Shown: one piece after another, positions 28,636 through 44,828 of the stretch
Layout of the letters: the number at the start of each line of letters is the position of its first letter
How positions within the stretch are numbered: position 1 is the first letter of the stretch
Source: Thermus sp. 2.9
Lineage (GTDB): Bacteria; Deinococcota; Deinococci; Deinococcales; Thermaceae
Length of the DNA stretch: 64,000 bases
Direction: 5' to 3'
Assembly (NCBI RefSeq): GCF_000794385.1
Contig: NZ_JTJB01000003.1
Span: 274,840-338,839 of the forward strand
The notes under the pieces: generated by a model
Told to the model about the DNA's origin: nothing
Seen by the model: only the letters and a program-made list of their open reading frames with translations
Databases searched by the model: none
Made by a program: the position numbers and the translations under genes

Positions 28636-29489
28636 GAAGACTCGTGCTTTTTTCGGTGTTGGGACTGGCCTTGGCGGCTTCCGGCGTGCGGGTGATCCAA
28701 GTGGAAGGGGGCAGGCTTTCCGGGGACCTGCGCTACGGCCCCTGGACCTTTGAGGGGGAGGTGAGGGGCCGGGTCAAGGACCTCTCCATCCAAGCCCCCA
28801 AGGCCACCCTCACCGCCCCCAAGGGCAAGACCATGCAGGAGGCGGAAGGGGAACGGGAGGCCCGCTTTGAGGGGGGCGTGGTGGTGCGCCGGGGCCGGGT
28901 GGAGGCCCGGGGCCCCGTCCTGGTCTACCGGGAAACCACGGGGGAAGGGGAGCTCTTGGGCCCGGCCCGCATGCGCCAAGAGCCCAAGCCCGGGGAGGAT
29001 CCCGTGGAGGTGGAGGCGAGCCGCATGACCTTCCAGGTGGACACCGACACCTCCACCAGCGAAAACGCCCTCCTCAAAAGCGGCAACCAGGAGGGGCGGG
29101 CGGGCTTCGTCTACTACGAGGAGGAACGGGGCCTCGCCGTCTTCAGCGACGCCAAGGAGGTGGTCCTCACCCGCAAGCGCAAGGACGGGGACCTGGTGAT
29201 CCGGGCTAAGGAGGTGCGGAGCCTCACCGGCTCCAAGCGCCTCATCGCCACCGGGGGGGTGCGCCTCGTGGACGGGGATCTGGTGACCACCGGGGAAAGC
29301 CTTTACTACGACGACACCACCGGGGAGGCCATCGTCTTGGGGAAGCCGGCGGTGAGCGAGAACAAGAAGGAAGGCTTTAGGCTTTCGGGGAGCACCCTCC
29401 TCCACAACGTGAACCGCCACCAGGTGCGGGTCTACGGCCGCGCCTTCCGCCTGCCCGTGGAGGAGTTTAAGAAGCTCGGGGAGAAGTGA
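28632..29489 (+). CDS. lptA: LptA/OstA-like periplasmic protein
   Basis: A 285-residue exported protein (signal MRRLVLFSVLGLALAASG) made of repeated OstA-type beta strands: VRVIQVEGGRLSGDLRYG, VEARGPVLVYRETTGEGELL, VEVEASRMTFQVDTDT, VIRAKEVRSLTGSKRLIATGG and TTGESLYYDDTTGEAIVLG. LptA proteins stack into a beta-jellyroll bridge carrying lipid to the outer membrane. Thermus lacks classical LPS, so the cargo here is uncertain. GTGA and GTGATG overlaps tie it to both neighbours in a three-gene operon. Confidence 0.75.
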   Translation: MRRLVLFSVLGLALAASGVRVIQVEGGRLSGDLRYGPWTFEGEVRGRVKDLSIQAPKATLTAPKGKTMQEAEGEREARFEGGVVVRRGRVEARGPVLVYRETTGEGELLGPARMRQEPKPGEDPVEVEASRMTFQVDTDTSTSENALLKSGNQEGRAGFVYYEEERGLAVFSDAKEVVLTRKRKDGDLVIRAKEVRSLTGSKRLIATGGVRLVDGDLVTTGESLYYDDTTGEAIVLGKPAVSENKKEGFRLSGSTLLHNVNRHQVRVYGRAFRLPVEEFKKLGEK

Positions 29490-30412
29490 TGCGCCCTTTC
29501 CTCCTGGGCTTGGGCCTCCTGCTCCTTTGCGCCTTGGCCCAGGAGGCCTTCCGCCCCGAGGTGGAGCTGGTCCGCAAGGACAAGAAGGTGGTGGCCTGGG
29601 TGAGCGGGGAGGAGGATAGCCTCTTCTACGCCGACTACGGCGACCTTTACCTGGGCGAGCTCAAGGAGCTGGGCCAGGACAAGGCGGTGGTGGGAGAAAA
29701 GGCCTTTTTCCTGGACGCGGGGAGCGCGGTGGACGAGGGCCTGAAGCCCGGGGACATGGTGGAGGCTGCCTACAACCCTGACTTCACCCGGGAGGGCCTT
29801 CCCCACCTCCTGCGCCTGCGCCGGGCGGGGGCGGGGAAGGGGGAACGGTACCTGCGCCTGGTCCTCTTTGACCCCAAGGGGGTGGAGGTGCGCTTGGGAA
29901 GCGAGGTGCGGGCCACAGGGCCCTTGGCGGTGGTGGAGCGGGGGAGCGAGGAGACCCTTTTCCTCTCCGGGGGAAGCGCCCGGTACCTGGAGGAGGAGGG
30001 CCGCCTCGAGGTGCGCCAGGCCCCGGGGGAGGTGGCGGTGGAGGAGGGGGCGACCCGGGTGAAGGGGAGGCGGCTTCGCTACCAGAACGATACCGGGGAA
30101 GCCCTTTTGGAAGGCCCCTTGGAGGTGAGGCGGGAAGGGGAAAAACCCCTTTTGGGCAAGGCGAACAGCCTCCGCTACCTTCTGGACGAGGAGGCGCTTT
30201 GGCTTTTGGGGGTGGAGTTCACCCAAGGCGAGCGCACCACCAAGGCGGAAAGGGCCCTGGTGCGGGAGAAGGAGGGCTTCGCCTACCTCTTCGGCAACGT
30301 GGAAAGCCGGGACGAGAAGGGCTTCGTGCGGGGAGAACGGGTGCGCTACGCCCTGGAAAGGGGCGAGGTGGTTCTCCTCGGGCGGGTGGCGGGGGAGTTT
30401 AGGGAGCCCTAA
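29486..30412 (+). CDS. Second LptA/OstA-like exported protein
   Basis: A 308-residue exported protein (signal [19 protein letters not shown]). It repeats the OstA strand pattern in its second half: [97 protein letters not shown]. The first half is a different beta domain with a predicted OB-like character. Start is GTG 29486 or ATG 29489, overlapping the previous TGA. Two LptA-like proteins in a row may form a longer bridge, or split LptA and LptD-N roles. Its end overlaps the convergent ABC gene by four bases. Confidence 0.68.
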   Translation: MMRPFLLGLGLLLLCALAQEAFRPEVELVRKDKKVVAWVSGEEDSLFYADYGDLYLGELKELGQDKAVVGEKAFFLDAGSAVDEGLKPGDMVEAAYNPDFTREGLPHLLRLRRAGAGKGERYLRLVLFDPKGVEVRLGSEVRATGPLAVVERGSEETLFLSGGSARYLEEEGRLEVRQAPGEVAVEEGATRVKGRRLRYQNDTGEALLEGPLEVRREGEKPLLGKANSLRYLLDEEALWLLGVEFTQGERTTKAERALVREKEGFAYLFGNVESRDEKGFVRGERVRYALERGEVVLLGRVAGEFREP

Positions 30413-31899
30413 GCGGAAATCCCCGCCATCAGGAGGCCGAGCCGCTCCTCCGTGGCCTCCTCCGGGCTGAGTTCCCCCACGATCCTTCCCTCGTACATGA
30501 CGAGGATGCGGTCGGAAAGGCTCAAGACCTCGCTGAGGTCGGCGGAGACCAAAAGGACGGCCATCCCCTGGTCCCGGGCCTCAATGAGGCGCTGGTGGAT
30601 GAACTCAATGGCCCCCACGTCCACCCCCCGGGTGGGCTGGGAGGCGATGAGGAGGCGGGGCTTCCTTAAGAGCTCCCTTCCCACCACGATCTTCTGCTGG
30701 TTACCCCCGGAGAAGCGCCTTGCGGAAAGCTCCGTGGACCGGGGCCGCACGTCAAAGGCCTCCACCAGGGCCCGGGCGTGGCGCTCCACCGCCTCGCCGT
30801 CCAAGAAGCCCAGGAAGCCGCGGAAGGGGGGCCTGTGCTGGTCGCCCAGGATGGCGTTTTCCCGCACGGAAAAGTCCAGGACGAGGCCCCGGGCGTGCCG
30901 GTCCTCGGGAACGTGGCTCACCCCGAGCTCCCGCACCGCCCGGGCCAAGGGGGGGAGGGGTTTGCCCAGGTACCGGGCCACCCCCTGGTGGCGGCGCAGG
31001 CCGGTGAGGGCCTCCACCAGCTCCGTTTGCCCGTTCCCCTCTACCCCGGCGATGCCCACGATCTCCCCGGCGCGCACCGCAAAGCTCACGCCCTTAAGCC
31101 GGGGCGGGGCGGCGAAGTCCTCCAGTTTCAAAACCACCTCCCCGGGCCTGGCCGGGCCCTTTTGCACCCTTAGGACCACCTCCCGGCCCACCATCATCCG
31201 GGCGAGCTCCTCCAAGGAGGTCTCTTGGGTGCGCACCGTGCCCACCACCTTCCCATCCCGGATCACCGTGACCCGGTCGGAGACGGCAAGCACCTCCTTG
31301 AGCTTGTGGCTGATGAAGATGGCGGCGTTGCCCTGGGCCACGTAGGCCCTTAGGAAGCGGAAAAGCTCCTCCGCCTCCTGGGGGGTGAGGACGGCGGTGG
31401 GCTCGTCCAGAATGAGGATCCTGGCCTTGCGGTAGAGGGCCTTCAGGATCTCCACCCGCTGCTGGAGCCCCACGGGGAGGTTTTCAATGCGCTCGTCCAG
31501 GGGAACCTGGAAGCCGAGCTCCTCCATGAGGCCTTGGGCCCGCTTCCGGGCGGCCTCGAGGTCCAGGTACAAGGGGCTTCCCGGCTCCAAGCCCAAGACC
31601 AGGTTCTCCAGCACCGTGAAGGGCTCCACCAACATGAAGTGCTGGTGCACCATGCCGATGCCGGCGGCGATGGCGTCCAGGGGGCTTTTGGGCCGGTAGG
31701 GCTTGCCGTCCACCCACATCTCCCCCTTGTCCGGGGGCTGTAGGCCGTAGACGATCTTCATGAGGGTGGATTTCCCGGCACCGTTTTCCCCCACCAGGGC
31801 CAAGACCTCGCCCCAGTTCAGGTCCAAGGAGATGTGGTCGTTGGCGAGGACCAGGGGGAAGCGCTTGGTGATGTCCTTCAGGACCAGGGCCTTCTCCAC
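30409..31899 (-). CDS. ABC transporter ATPase, BMP-type nucleoside/sugar importer
   Basis: A 496-residue protein with two ABC domains. The first has Walker [10 protein letters not shown], signature [11 protein letters not shown] and Walker [11 protein letters not shown]. The second has a degenerate P-loop (GVEGNGQTE), signature FSGGNQQK and SQPTRGVD. This layout is that of the carbohydrate/nucleoside (CUT2/BMP) family. It energises uptake by the substrate-binding protein encoded upstream at 31955-33079. The start is GTG 31899, seven bases after a TATACT box, so it has its own promoter. The permease genes expected after the ATPase are not found; the next gene converges on it. Confidence 0.92.
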   Translation of the reverse strand: MEKALVLKDITKRFPLVLANDHISLDLNWGEVLALVGENGAGKSTLMKIVYGLQPPDKGEMWVDGKPYRPKSPLDAIAAGIGMVHQHFMLVEPFTVLENLVLGLEPGSPLYLDLEAARKRAQGLMEELGFQVPLDERIENLPVGLQQRVEILKALYRKARILILDEPTAVLTPQEAEELFRFLRAYVAQGNAAIFISHKLKEVLAVSDRVTVIRDGKVVGTVRTQETSLEELARMMVGREVVLRVQKGPARPGEVVLKLEDFAAPPRLKGVSFAVRAGEIVGIAGVEGNGQTELVEALTGLRRHQGVARYLGKPLPPLARAVRELGVSHVPEDRHARGLVLDFSVRENAILGDQHRPPFRGFLGFLDGEAVERHARALVEAFDVRPRSTELSARRFSGGNQQKIVVGRELLRKPRLLIASQPTRGVDVGAIEFIHQRLIEARDQGMAVLLVSADLSEVLSLSDRILVMYEGRIVGELSPEEATEERLGLLMAGISA

Positions 31900-31917
31900 G
31901 CCCGCAAGTATACAAGA

Positions 31918-31940
31918 GGGGCCGGAACGCCTCCGGCCCC
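31918..31940 (-). terminator. Hairpin between the binding-protein gene and the ATPase gene
   Basis: GGGGCCGGA / TCCGGCCCC perfect 9-bp stem with a 5-base loop, lying after the binding-protein stop and just before the ATPase promoter. There is no long T-tract, so partial termination or 3'-end protection is likely. Confidence 0.65.
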
Positions 31941-31954
31941 TCCGGCGAAGCCCC

Positions 31955-33079
31955 TTAGCGGGACTCAGGCACCTTGATCTGGCCCTTGATGATCTGCTGC
32001 TTGAGGACCTCCAGCTTGCTCACCACGGCAGCCGGGATCAAGGCCTTGTTGTACTGGTCCAGGGCGTAGCCCACCCCGTTGTTGCTCAGGCCGAACTCCC
32101 GCACCCCGCCCTTGAAGGCCTTCTGCACCACGCTCTTGATCACCTCGTAGGTGGCCACGTCCACCCGCTTCATCATGGAGGTGAGGCCGTGGTTGAGGGT
32201 GGCGGGGTTGTTGTCCGTGTCGCCCAGGTAGTTCTGGTTGGCGTCCACGCCGATGAAGAAGAGGGGCGTGGCCTTGGTGCCGTCGGTGCCGCAAGCGCGG
32301 GTGTAGTCGGCGTACTTGGGCACCTTGGCGTAGGGGTCCGCCTTGCGCACGAAGCGGATGTTGCCGCCCTCCTTCAGGCACTTGGTCTGCTTCACGTAGT
32401 CAATGAGCCCCAGGCCCGAGCCACCGGCGGCGGCGTAGATGATGTCGGCGCCCTGGCGCACCTGGGCAGCGGCGATCTCCTTGGCCTTGGCGGGGTCGTT
32501 CCAGGCGGCGGGGGTGTTGCCCACGTAGCCCACCAGGACCTTGCCCTGGATCTTGTCCTCCTTGAAGGCGTACTCCGCCCCGGCGCGGAAGCCCGCCTCA
32601 AACTTGTGGATGAGGGGGATGTCCATGCCGCCGATGAAGCCCACCACCCCGGTGCGGCTCATCTTGCCGGCGATGTAGCCCACCAGGAAGCTACCCTCGT
32701 GCTCCCGGAACACCAGGCCCACAGCGTTGGCCAGCTTCCCCTCGCCCGGCACGGCGTCAATCACGGCGAACCTGACGTTGGGGAACTCCTTGGCCGTGGC
32801 GGTGATGGCGGGCTCGTTGGCGAAGCCCACGCCGATCACCAGGTCAAAGCCCTCCTCGGCGAAGGTGCGGATGCCCTGCCCCACCTGGGAGGGGTCGGCG
32901 GGCTCAAAGTCAAAGAGCTTCACCCCGAAGTCCTTGGCCGCCTTTTGCGCCCCTTCCCAGGCGGACTGGTTGAAGGAGCGGTCAAACTTGCCGCCGGCGT
33001 CAAAGGCGATGCCCACCCGCACCTGGGCCAGGCTTAGGCCCAGGGCCAGAACCCCAATAAGCGCCAGTACACGTTTCAT
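31955..33079 (-). CDS. BMP-family ABC transporter substrate-binding protein
   Basis: A 374-residue periplasmic binding protein of the Bmp/PnrA family, which binds nucleosides. The signal peptide [19 protein letters not shown] has no lipobox Cys. The mature part starts [21 protein letters not shown], the hallmark of the family, followed by [23 protein letters not shown] and [12 protein letters not shown]. The start is set by GGGAGGT before the ATG, with TATAAT at 33111-33116 on this strand. A hairpin separates it from the ATPase gene. Free cysteines in the second lobe are unusual for a periplasmic protein. Confidence 0.9.
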   Translation of the reverse strand: MKRVLALIGVLALGLSLAQVRVGIAFDAGGKFDRSFNQSAWEGAQKAAKDFGVKLFDFEPADPSQVGQGIRTFAEEGFDLVIGVGFANEPAITATAKEFPNVRFAVIDAVPGEGKLANAVGLVFREHEGSFLVGYIAGKMSRTGVVGFIGGMDIPLIHKFEAGFRAGAEYAFKEDKIQGKVLVGYVGNTPAAWNDPAKAKEIAAAQVRQGADIIYAAAGGSGLGLIDYVKQTKCLKEGGNIRFVRKADPYAKVPKYADYTRACGTDGTKATPLFFIGVDANQNYLGDTDNNPATLNHGLTSMMKRVDVATYEVIKSVVQKAFKGGVREFGLSNNGVGYALDQYNKALIPAAVVSKLEVLKQQIIKGQIKVPESR

Positions 33080-33110
33080 GCTTACCTCCCACGGCTATTC
33101 GCCAGGGGCT

Positions 33111-33116
33111 ATTATA
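33111..33116 (-). promoter_or_regulatory. -10 box for the BMP binding-protein gene
   Basis: TATAAT on the minus strand, about 32 bases before the ATG. The leader in between holds GGGAGGT, so this is a leadered transcript, unlike many neighbours. Confidence 0.65.
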
Positions 33117-33130
33117 CCGGCCGGCGGTAA

Positions 33131-35964
<2,834 letters not shown>

Positions 35965-35978
35965 GCCCTAGAGTCTAC

Positions 35979-36007
35979 TTGCCACTTGGGCTTCCCCGGT
36001 CTACCCT
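35979..36007 (+). promoter_or_regulatory. Promoter of the trpBA leader
   Basis: TTGCCA (35979-35984), 17-base spacer, TACCCT (36002-36007), then six bases to the ATG of a 28-codon ORF. This is one of the best -35/-10 pairs in the window. Confidence 0.65.
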
Positions 36008-36013
36008 TAGCCT

Positions 36014-36100
36014 ATGCGAGCGCGAACCCCCTTCGCCTTCAAGCGGAGGCACGGGCGCTACCGAGGGCCCGGCCTTTTCCCGTTTGGCTTGGGGCGATAG
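36014..36100 (+). CDS. 28-codon leaderless small ORF upstream of trpBA
   Basis: ATG 36014 to TAG 36100 encodes a basic, Arg/Gly/Phe-rich peptide beginning MRARTPFAFKRRHGRYRG. It contains no Trp codon. It directly follows a good promoter with leaderless spacing and ends 42 bases before trpB, with a small terminator-like hairpin in between. It may be a leader peptide whose translation affects readthrough into trpBA, or a real small protein. Without Trp codons a classical Trp attenuator is not supported; the Arg-rich stretch could slow ribosomes. No known small-protein family was recognised. Confidence 0.45.
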   Translation: MRARTPFAFKRRHGRYRGPGLFPFGLGR

Positions 36101-36115
36101 GATAGATAGGCTTTG

Positions 36116-36132
36116 GGCGCTTGGCGCCTTTT
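36116..36132 (+). promoter_or_regulatory. Terminator-like hairpin in the trpBA leader
   Basis: GGCGC (36116-36120), loop TTG, GCGCC (36124-36128), TTTT. The stem is short, so it is a weak attenuator candidate. Another GGGCGCT inside the small ORF (36053-36059) could pair with the same 3' arm. Confidence 0.4.
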
Positions 36133-36142
36133 GGGAGTGAAG

Positions 36143-38136
<1,994 letters not shown>

Positions 38137-38148
38137 GGCTTGCCCCGG

Positions 38149-39282
38149 CTAGGCGAGGGGCAACTCCAGGGGCTCGGGCTCCTGAAGGAGGGCTTCCGCG
38201 TCCGGGTAGCGGAGGATGCGGTAAAGGGGGTCCCGCTCCGCCGGCCTAAAGCCGGCGTCCACGATGTGGCGCACGATCTGGCGCACCGTGGCGTGGGTGC
38301 GGCCGTGCCCCCCGGCGGCCGAGACCACGTTTTCCTCCAGCATGGTGCTCCCGAAATCGTCCGCCCCGTAGTAGAGGGCGGCCTGGGCCACCTTGAACCC
38401 CAGGGTGGGCCAGGAGGCCTGGAAGTGGGTGAAGTTGTCCAGGGCGAGCCGGGCGATGCTTAGGGTCTTCAGGTACTCGTGGGCCGTGGCCCCCGGGGCC
38501 TTGCCCTTGAGGCGGGTGTGCTCCACCTGGAGGGTCCAAAGGGCGAAGGCGGCGAAGCCGTTTTCGTAGCGCTCCAGGGCCCTATCCTGCTGGGCGCGGA
38601 GGCCCAGGAGGTGGGCGGTGCGCTCCTTGGGGCCTTCCCCGAAGCCGATGACCATGCTGGCCAGGGTGTAAAGCCCCAAGGCCTGGGCGGCGTCCACGAT
38701 GCGGTACCAGTCCGCCGTCTTGATGCGGGCGGGGGCCGCCTTTTGCCGCACCTCGTCCACCAGGATCTCCGCCCCCGCCCCCGGCATCCCGTCCAGGCCC
38801 GCCGCTTTAAGCCTTTCCAGGATTTCCTCGGCCCTAAGGCCCGTGAGGCGCTCCAGGCCCAGGATCTCCTCGGGGCTAAAGGCGTCTATGCGCAGGTCGG
38901 GGAAACGCTCCTTGAGGTAGCGGAGGAGGTCCAGGTACCAGTCCAGGGGAAGCTCGGGGTTCACCCCCCCTTGCATGAGGATGCGCTTCCCCCCCACTTG
39001 GTAGAGCTCTTCCACCTTCCGCGCGATTTCCTCGTAGCTCAGGGTGTAGGCGTCCTTCTGCCGCTTGGTGCGGTAGAAGGCGCAGAAGGCGCAGGCCACG
39101 GTGCAGACGTTGGTGTAGTTGATGTTGCGGTCTATGAGGAAGGTGACCACCTGGGGGTCCGTCTTCTTGAGCCTGACCTCGTGGGCGGCGGCGGCGAGCT
39201 CGGGGAGGGGGAGGTCAAAGAGGGTGAGGACCTCCTTTTCGGAAAGTCTTTCCCCGGCCACGGCCTTCTCCAGGACGTCCAT
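38149..39282 (-). CDS. mqnC: Cyclic dehypoxanthinyl futalosine synthase
   Basis: A radical SAM enzyme of the futalosine menaquinone pathway. About 377 residues. The 4Fe-4S motif is CTVACAFCAF (CX3CX2C), preceded by RNINYTNV, the form seen in MqnC. Further signatures: LMQGGVNPELPLDWYL, GAGAEILVDEVRQK, SMVIGFGEG, and ASWPTLGFKVAQAAL with GADDFGSTMLEENVVSAAG. The start at 39282 (MDVLEKAVAG) is preferred to 39291 because TAGCAT stands seven bases upstream. Menaquinone is the respiratory quinone of Thermus, which links this gene to the nor/nir respiration genes here. Confidence 0.93.
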   Translation of the reverse strand: MDVLEKAVAGERLSEKEVLTLFDLPLPELAAAAHEVRLKKTDPQVVTFLIDRNINYTNVCTVACAFCAFYRTKRQKDAYTLSYEEIARKVEELYQVGGKRILMQGGVNPELPLDWYLDLLRYLKERFPDLRIDAFSPEEILGLERLTGLRAEEILERLKAAGLDGMPGAGAEILVDEVRQKAAPARIKTADWYRIVDAAQALGLYTLASMVIGFGEGPKERTAHLLGLRAQQDRALERYENGFAAFALWTLQVEHTRLKGKAPGATAHEYLKTLSIARLALDNFTHFQASWPTLGFKVAQAALYYGADDFGSTMLEENVVSAAGGHGRTHATVRQIVRHIVDAGFRPAERDPLYRILRYPDAEALLQEPEPLELPLA

Positions 39283-39346
39283 GCCCCCCATGCTACACCT
39301 TCCTTCCCTGCTTTAGTGGGGTCAACGCCACCGGTAAAATGGCCCC

Positions 39347-39832
39347 ATGGAGCTAAAGCTCATTCCCATTGAGAAGCCGGAGAACCTCAACGTCATCCTG
39401 GGCCAGGCCCACTTCATCAAGACGGTGGAGGACCTGCACGAGGCTCTGGTGACCGCCGTGCCCGGCATCAAGTTCGGCCTCGCCTTCTCCGAGGCGAGCG
39501 GCAAGCGGCTCATCCGCCGCTCGGGCACGGACGAGGGACTGGTGGAGCTTGCGGTGAAGAACCTCCTCAACCTGGCGGCGGGGCACACCTTTCTCATCGT
39601 CCTGGGCGAGGGGTTTTACCCCATCAACGTCCTCCATGCGGTGAAGGCCTGCCCCGAGGTGGTGCGGATCTTCGCCGCCACCGCCAACCCCCTCAAGGTG
39701 GTGGTGGCGGAGGAAGGGGAGCAGCGGGCCATTCTGGGGGTCATGGACGGGTTCAAGCTCCTGGGGGTGGAGGACGAGGCGGAGGTGGCCTGGCGCAAGG
39801 ACCTCCTCCGCCGCTTTGGCTACAAGCTATAA
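39347..39832 (+). CDS. Adenosine-specific kinase family protein
   Basis: A 161-residue protein of the small adenosine-specific kinase family (DUF355), a conserved archaeal/thermophile family. It starts MELKLIPIEKPENLNVILGQ and contains KFGLAFSEASGKRLIRRSGTD, NLAAGHTFLIVLGEGFYPIN and VRIFAATANPLKVVV, which are close to family consensus. It may phosphorylate adenosine in salvage, together with the purine nucleoside phosphorylase elsewhere in this window. TAAAAT at 39335-39340 stands six bases before the ATG. Confidence 0.85.
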   Translation: MELKLIPIEKPENLNVILGQAHFIKTVEDLHEALVTAVPGIKFGLAFSEASGKRLIRRSGTDEGLVELAVKNLLNLAAGHTFLIVLGEGFYPINVLHAVKACPEVVRIFAATANPLKVVVAEEGEQRAILGVMDGFKLLGVEDEAEVAWRKDLLRRFGYKL

Positions 39833-39840
39833 TGCCCGGC

Positions 39841-40997
<1,157 letters not shown>

Positions 40998-41005
40998 CCC
41001 TTACG

Positions 41006-41029
41006 ATGAAGGGCATGCCCTGGCCCTAG
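41006..41029 (+). CDS. Seven-codon putative metG leader peptide
   Basis: ATG 41006 to TAG 41029 encodes MKGMPWP. It begins eight bases after the TAAACT box, so it would be leaderless, and it ends just where the antiterminator arm begins. A second Met codon is at position 4 and a Trp codon at position 6. Its position between promoter and terminator is what a ribosome-controlled attenuator of a methionyl-tRNA synthetase gene would need. This is an inference from position and base pairing. Confidence 0.5.
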   Translation: MKGMPWP

Positions 41030-41053
41030 GGTGGGAGGTTTCCCCTCCTGCCC
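41029..41053 (+). promoter_or_regulatory. Candidate antiterminator hairpin of the metG leader
   Basis: GGAGG (41034-41038) pairs with CCTCC (41044-41048), and GGG (41029-41031) can extend to CCC (41051-41053). The last bases are shared with the 5' arm of the terminator, so the two structures exclude each other in part. Confidence 0.5.
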
Positions 41054-41077
41054 GGGGCGCATGCCCCGGTTTTTTTT
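41052..41077 (+). terminator. Intrinsic terminator / attenuator before metG
   Basis: CCGGGGC (41052-41058), loop GCAT, GCCCCGG (41063-41069), then eight T. It is a textbook terminator placed only 15 bases before the metG ATG, with no promoter visible between. Transcription of metG must pass it. Confidence 0.9.
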
Positions 41078-41079
41078 GA

Positions 41080-42950
<1,871 letters not shown>

Positions 42951-42961
42951 TACCGCCCCAC

Positions 42962-42991
42962 GCCGGGGCAAGCCGGCATGGAGGCCCCGGC
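42962..42991 (+). terminator. Hairpin after metG
   Basis: GCCGGGGC (42962-42969) pairs with GCCCCGGC (42984-42991) across a 14-base loop. There is no T-tract, so termination is possible but weak. Confidence 0.4.
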
Positions 42992-43064
42992 AAAGGGTTC
43001 TCAAGGGGCTCCCTGGGCCTAAGAGGGCTGTTGCGGCCTCTGCCGAAGTCCCCATAATGGTTGC

Positions 43065-43409
43065 ATGGGGGAAACCTTTGCGGAGGTCAAGCGGGAACTC
43101 ATAGCCCTCCTTCGCCCTGGCGTGCGGGTGCCGAACTGGTCCAAGGCTATGGAGAAAAACCCCGGTCGCCTGAAGAGGCGGGAGTTTGTCGTGCTTGAGG
43201 TGGACAAGGCGAAGGGGTTGGCGCTTCAGAGCGGGGAGAAGCGGGTAGAGGTTCCTTGGGGGGCGTTGGAGAACGTCTGGCGGAAGTGGAGGGACTACCG
43301 GGAATGCCGCCTGAAAAGAAAAGACCTTGCCGAGAAGAACTTTTTCACCACCTACTGCATCGCCCTTCTCCGTTTCCTGGAAGAGAACCTGGGGGGCCCT
43401 CGGGTTTAG
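43065..43409 (+). CDS. Hypothetical protein, 114 residues
   Basis: No family was recognised. The protein is basic and begins MGETFAEVKRELIALLRPGV. It has a beta segment REFVVLEVDKAKGLALQSGE resembling a small SH3/OB-like strand set, then a helical C-terminus (WRKWRDYRECRLKRKDL, TYCIALLRFLEENLG). No signal peptide or membrane segment is visible. It has its own promoter: CATAAT at 43053-43058, six bases before the ATG, with TTGCGG 16 bases further upstream. Its G+C is lower than that of its neighbours, which may point to transfer. The gene is closed by a strong hairpin shared with the convergent ctpA. Confidence 0.7.
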   Translation: MGETFAEVKRELIALLRPGVRVPNWSKAMEKNPGRLKRREFVVLEVDKAKGLALQSGEKRVEVPWGALENVWRKWRDYRECRLKRKDLAEKNFFTTYCIALLRFLEENLGGPRV

Positions 43410-43419
43410 GCCCCCCAGG
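43388..43419. terminator. Bidirectional hairpin between convergent genes
   Basis: CCTGGGGGGCC (43388-43398) and GGCCCCCCAGG (43409-43419) form a perfect 11-bp stem with a 10-base loop that holds the stop codon of the hypothetical gene. There is no T-tract on either side. Confidence 0.6.
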
Positions 43420-43431
43420 ATCGTGTGGCGC

Positions 43432-44751
43432 CTAGCGGTTCAGCTCCTCCAGGGCCCGCTTGAGGATGGCGTCGTTCTCCAGGTCCAGCACCGCCTGGCC
43501 CCGGTCCTCGGGGAGGGGCCTCTGCCGCTGGGGCTCGGCGTAGGTGAACTTCCCCTCGGCGTCCGCCTTCACCTTCACGGTCTTGCCGTTTAGGGTCAGG
43601 CTCACCTCCGCCCCCGGCGGGGCCCCTGCCCCCTGGAAGGAGAAGGGGGTGGGGAAGCGGGTGTCCTTGACCTCTATGTCGGGCTTCAGGCCCTCCTTGT
43701 TGATGGCCCGGCGCTTGGGCGTGAGCCACTCAAAGGTGACCAGGGTGAGCTCGCCGCCGTTGGCCAGGGTGTAGGGGGTCTGGCCCACGCCCTTGCCAAA
43801 GGTCTTCTCCCCGATGATCTTGGCCCGGCCGTAGTCCTGGAGGGCCCCGGCCACGATCTCGCTGGCCGAGGCGGAGTTGCCGTTCACCAGGACCACCATG
43901 GGGCCGTCCCAGAGGGGCCTTCCCGAGGCCTCGCACCAGACCCGGGTGAGGTTCTTGGTGCGGGTGTAGACGATGGGGCCTTCCTTCAAGAAGGCGCTGG
44001 CCACGGCGCACCCCTGGTCCAGGAGGCCGCCCCCGTTATCCCGGAGGTCAAAGATGAGCTTTTTGGCCCCTTGGGCCTTGAGGTCTTCTATGGCCTTCTT
44101 GAGCTGGTCCTCCACCTTGAAGTTGGCGAAGGTTTCCAGGGCGATGTAGCCCACGTCCCCAATGCGGGCGGTGGAAACGGAGATGATCTCCACCTTCTCC
44201 CGCACCAGCTCAAAGACCAGGGGGGCCGGTACCCCTTCCCGGCGCACCTTGATGGTGACCTTGGTTCCCTCCCGGCCCCGGATGCGGGCCACCACCTCCT
44301 GCAAGGGCAGGCCGGTCACGTCCTCCCCGTCCACCTCGAGGATCACATCCCCCGCCCGCATCCCCGCCCGCTGGGCGGGAAGCCCCTTCATGACCCCTTC
44401 AATCTTGGCCCCGGTGCCGTCGGGGTTGGCGGGGCTTAGGGTGGCCCCGATGCCGAAGAACTCGCCCCTGAGGTCCTCCTGGCGGAGGCTTGCCCGCTGG
44501 GGCGGGGAGTAGCTGGTGAAGGGGTCCTTGAGGGCGGCCACCATGCCGCCGATGGCCCCCTCCAGGAGGGCGTTGAGCTTCTCCTTGGGCAGGGTTTCCA
44601 GGTAGTCCTGCTGGATCCTTTGGTAGACCTCCAGGAGGGCCTGGCCGCTGGGGTTTTGCAGGAGGCTTTCCGCCTGGGGCCTGGGAAGCTGGGCGTAGAC
44701 CAGGGCAAGGAGCACCCCGATCCCGGCGATGAACCACGCGCGTCGTTTCAT
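43432..44751 (-). CDS. ctpA: C-terminal processing peptidase, S41 family
   Basis: A periplasmic serine protease of the CtpA/Prc type that trims envelope proteins. About 439 residues. The N-terminal signal or anchor (MKRRAWFIAGIGVLLALVYA) is followed by a helical cap, a PDZ domain (about residues 100-190: IEGVMKGLPAQRAGMRAGDVI) and the S41 core. The catalytic Ser is in VLVNGNSASASEI and the catalytic Lys in GEKTFGKGVGQ. The ATG at 44751 is preferred for the GGTGAGGGAGAAG site; GTG 44763 is possible. A TATAGT box lies at 44773-44778 on this strand, close to the divergent ftsE promoter. Confidence 0.92.
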   Translation of the reverse strand: MKRRAWFIAGIGVLLALVYAQLPRPQAESLLQNPSGQALLEVYQRIQQDYLETLPKEKLNALLEGAIGGMVAALKDPFTSYSPPQRASLRQEDLRGEFFGIGATLSPANPDGTGAKIEGVMKGLPAQRAGMRAGDVILEVDGEDVTGLPLQEVVARIRGREGTKVTIKVRREGVPAPLVFELVREKVEIISVSTARIGDVGYIALETFANFKVEDQLKKAIEDLKAQGAKKLIFDLRDNGGGLLDQGCAVASAFLKEGPIVYTRTKNLTRVWCEASGRPLWDGPMVVLVNGNSASASEIVAGALQDYGRAKIIGEKTFGKGVGQTPYTLANGGELTLVTFEWLTPKRRAINKEGLKPDIEVKDTRFPTPFSFQGAGAPPGAEVSLTLNGKTVKVKADAEGKFTYAEPQRQRPLPEDRGQAVLDLENDAILKRALEELNR

Positions 44752-44828
44752 CTTCTCCCTCACCTAGCCTCCACTATAGCGCCCTTCCATGAGAAGCAAC
44801 CGTGGCCCGCCTTGCGTATAGTGGGGGC

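Noticed and set aside
41027..41040. AGGGTGG in the metG leader, like the conserved T-box sequence
   Set aside because: Only the first seven bases match. The leader from the visible promoter is under 90 bases, too short for a T-box stem I with specifier loop, and the UGGG would not match an A discriminator.
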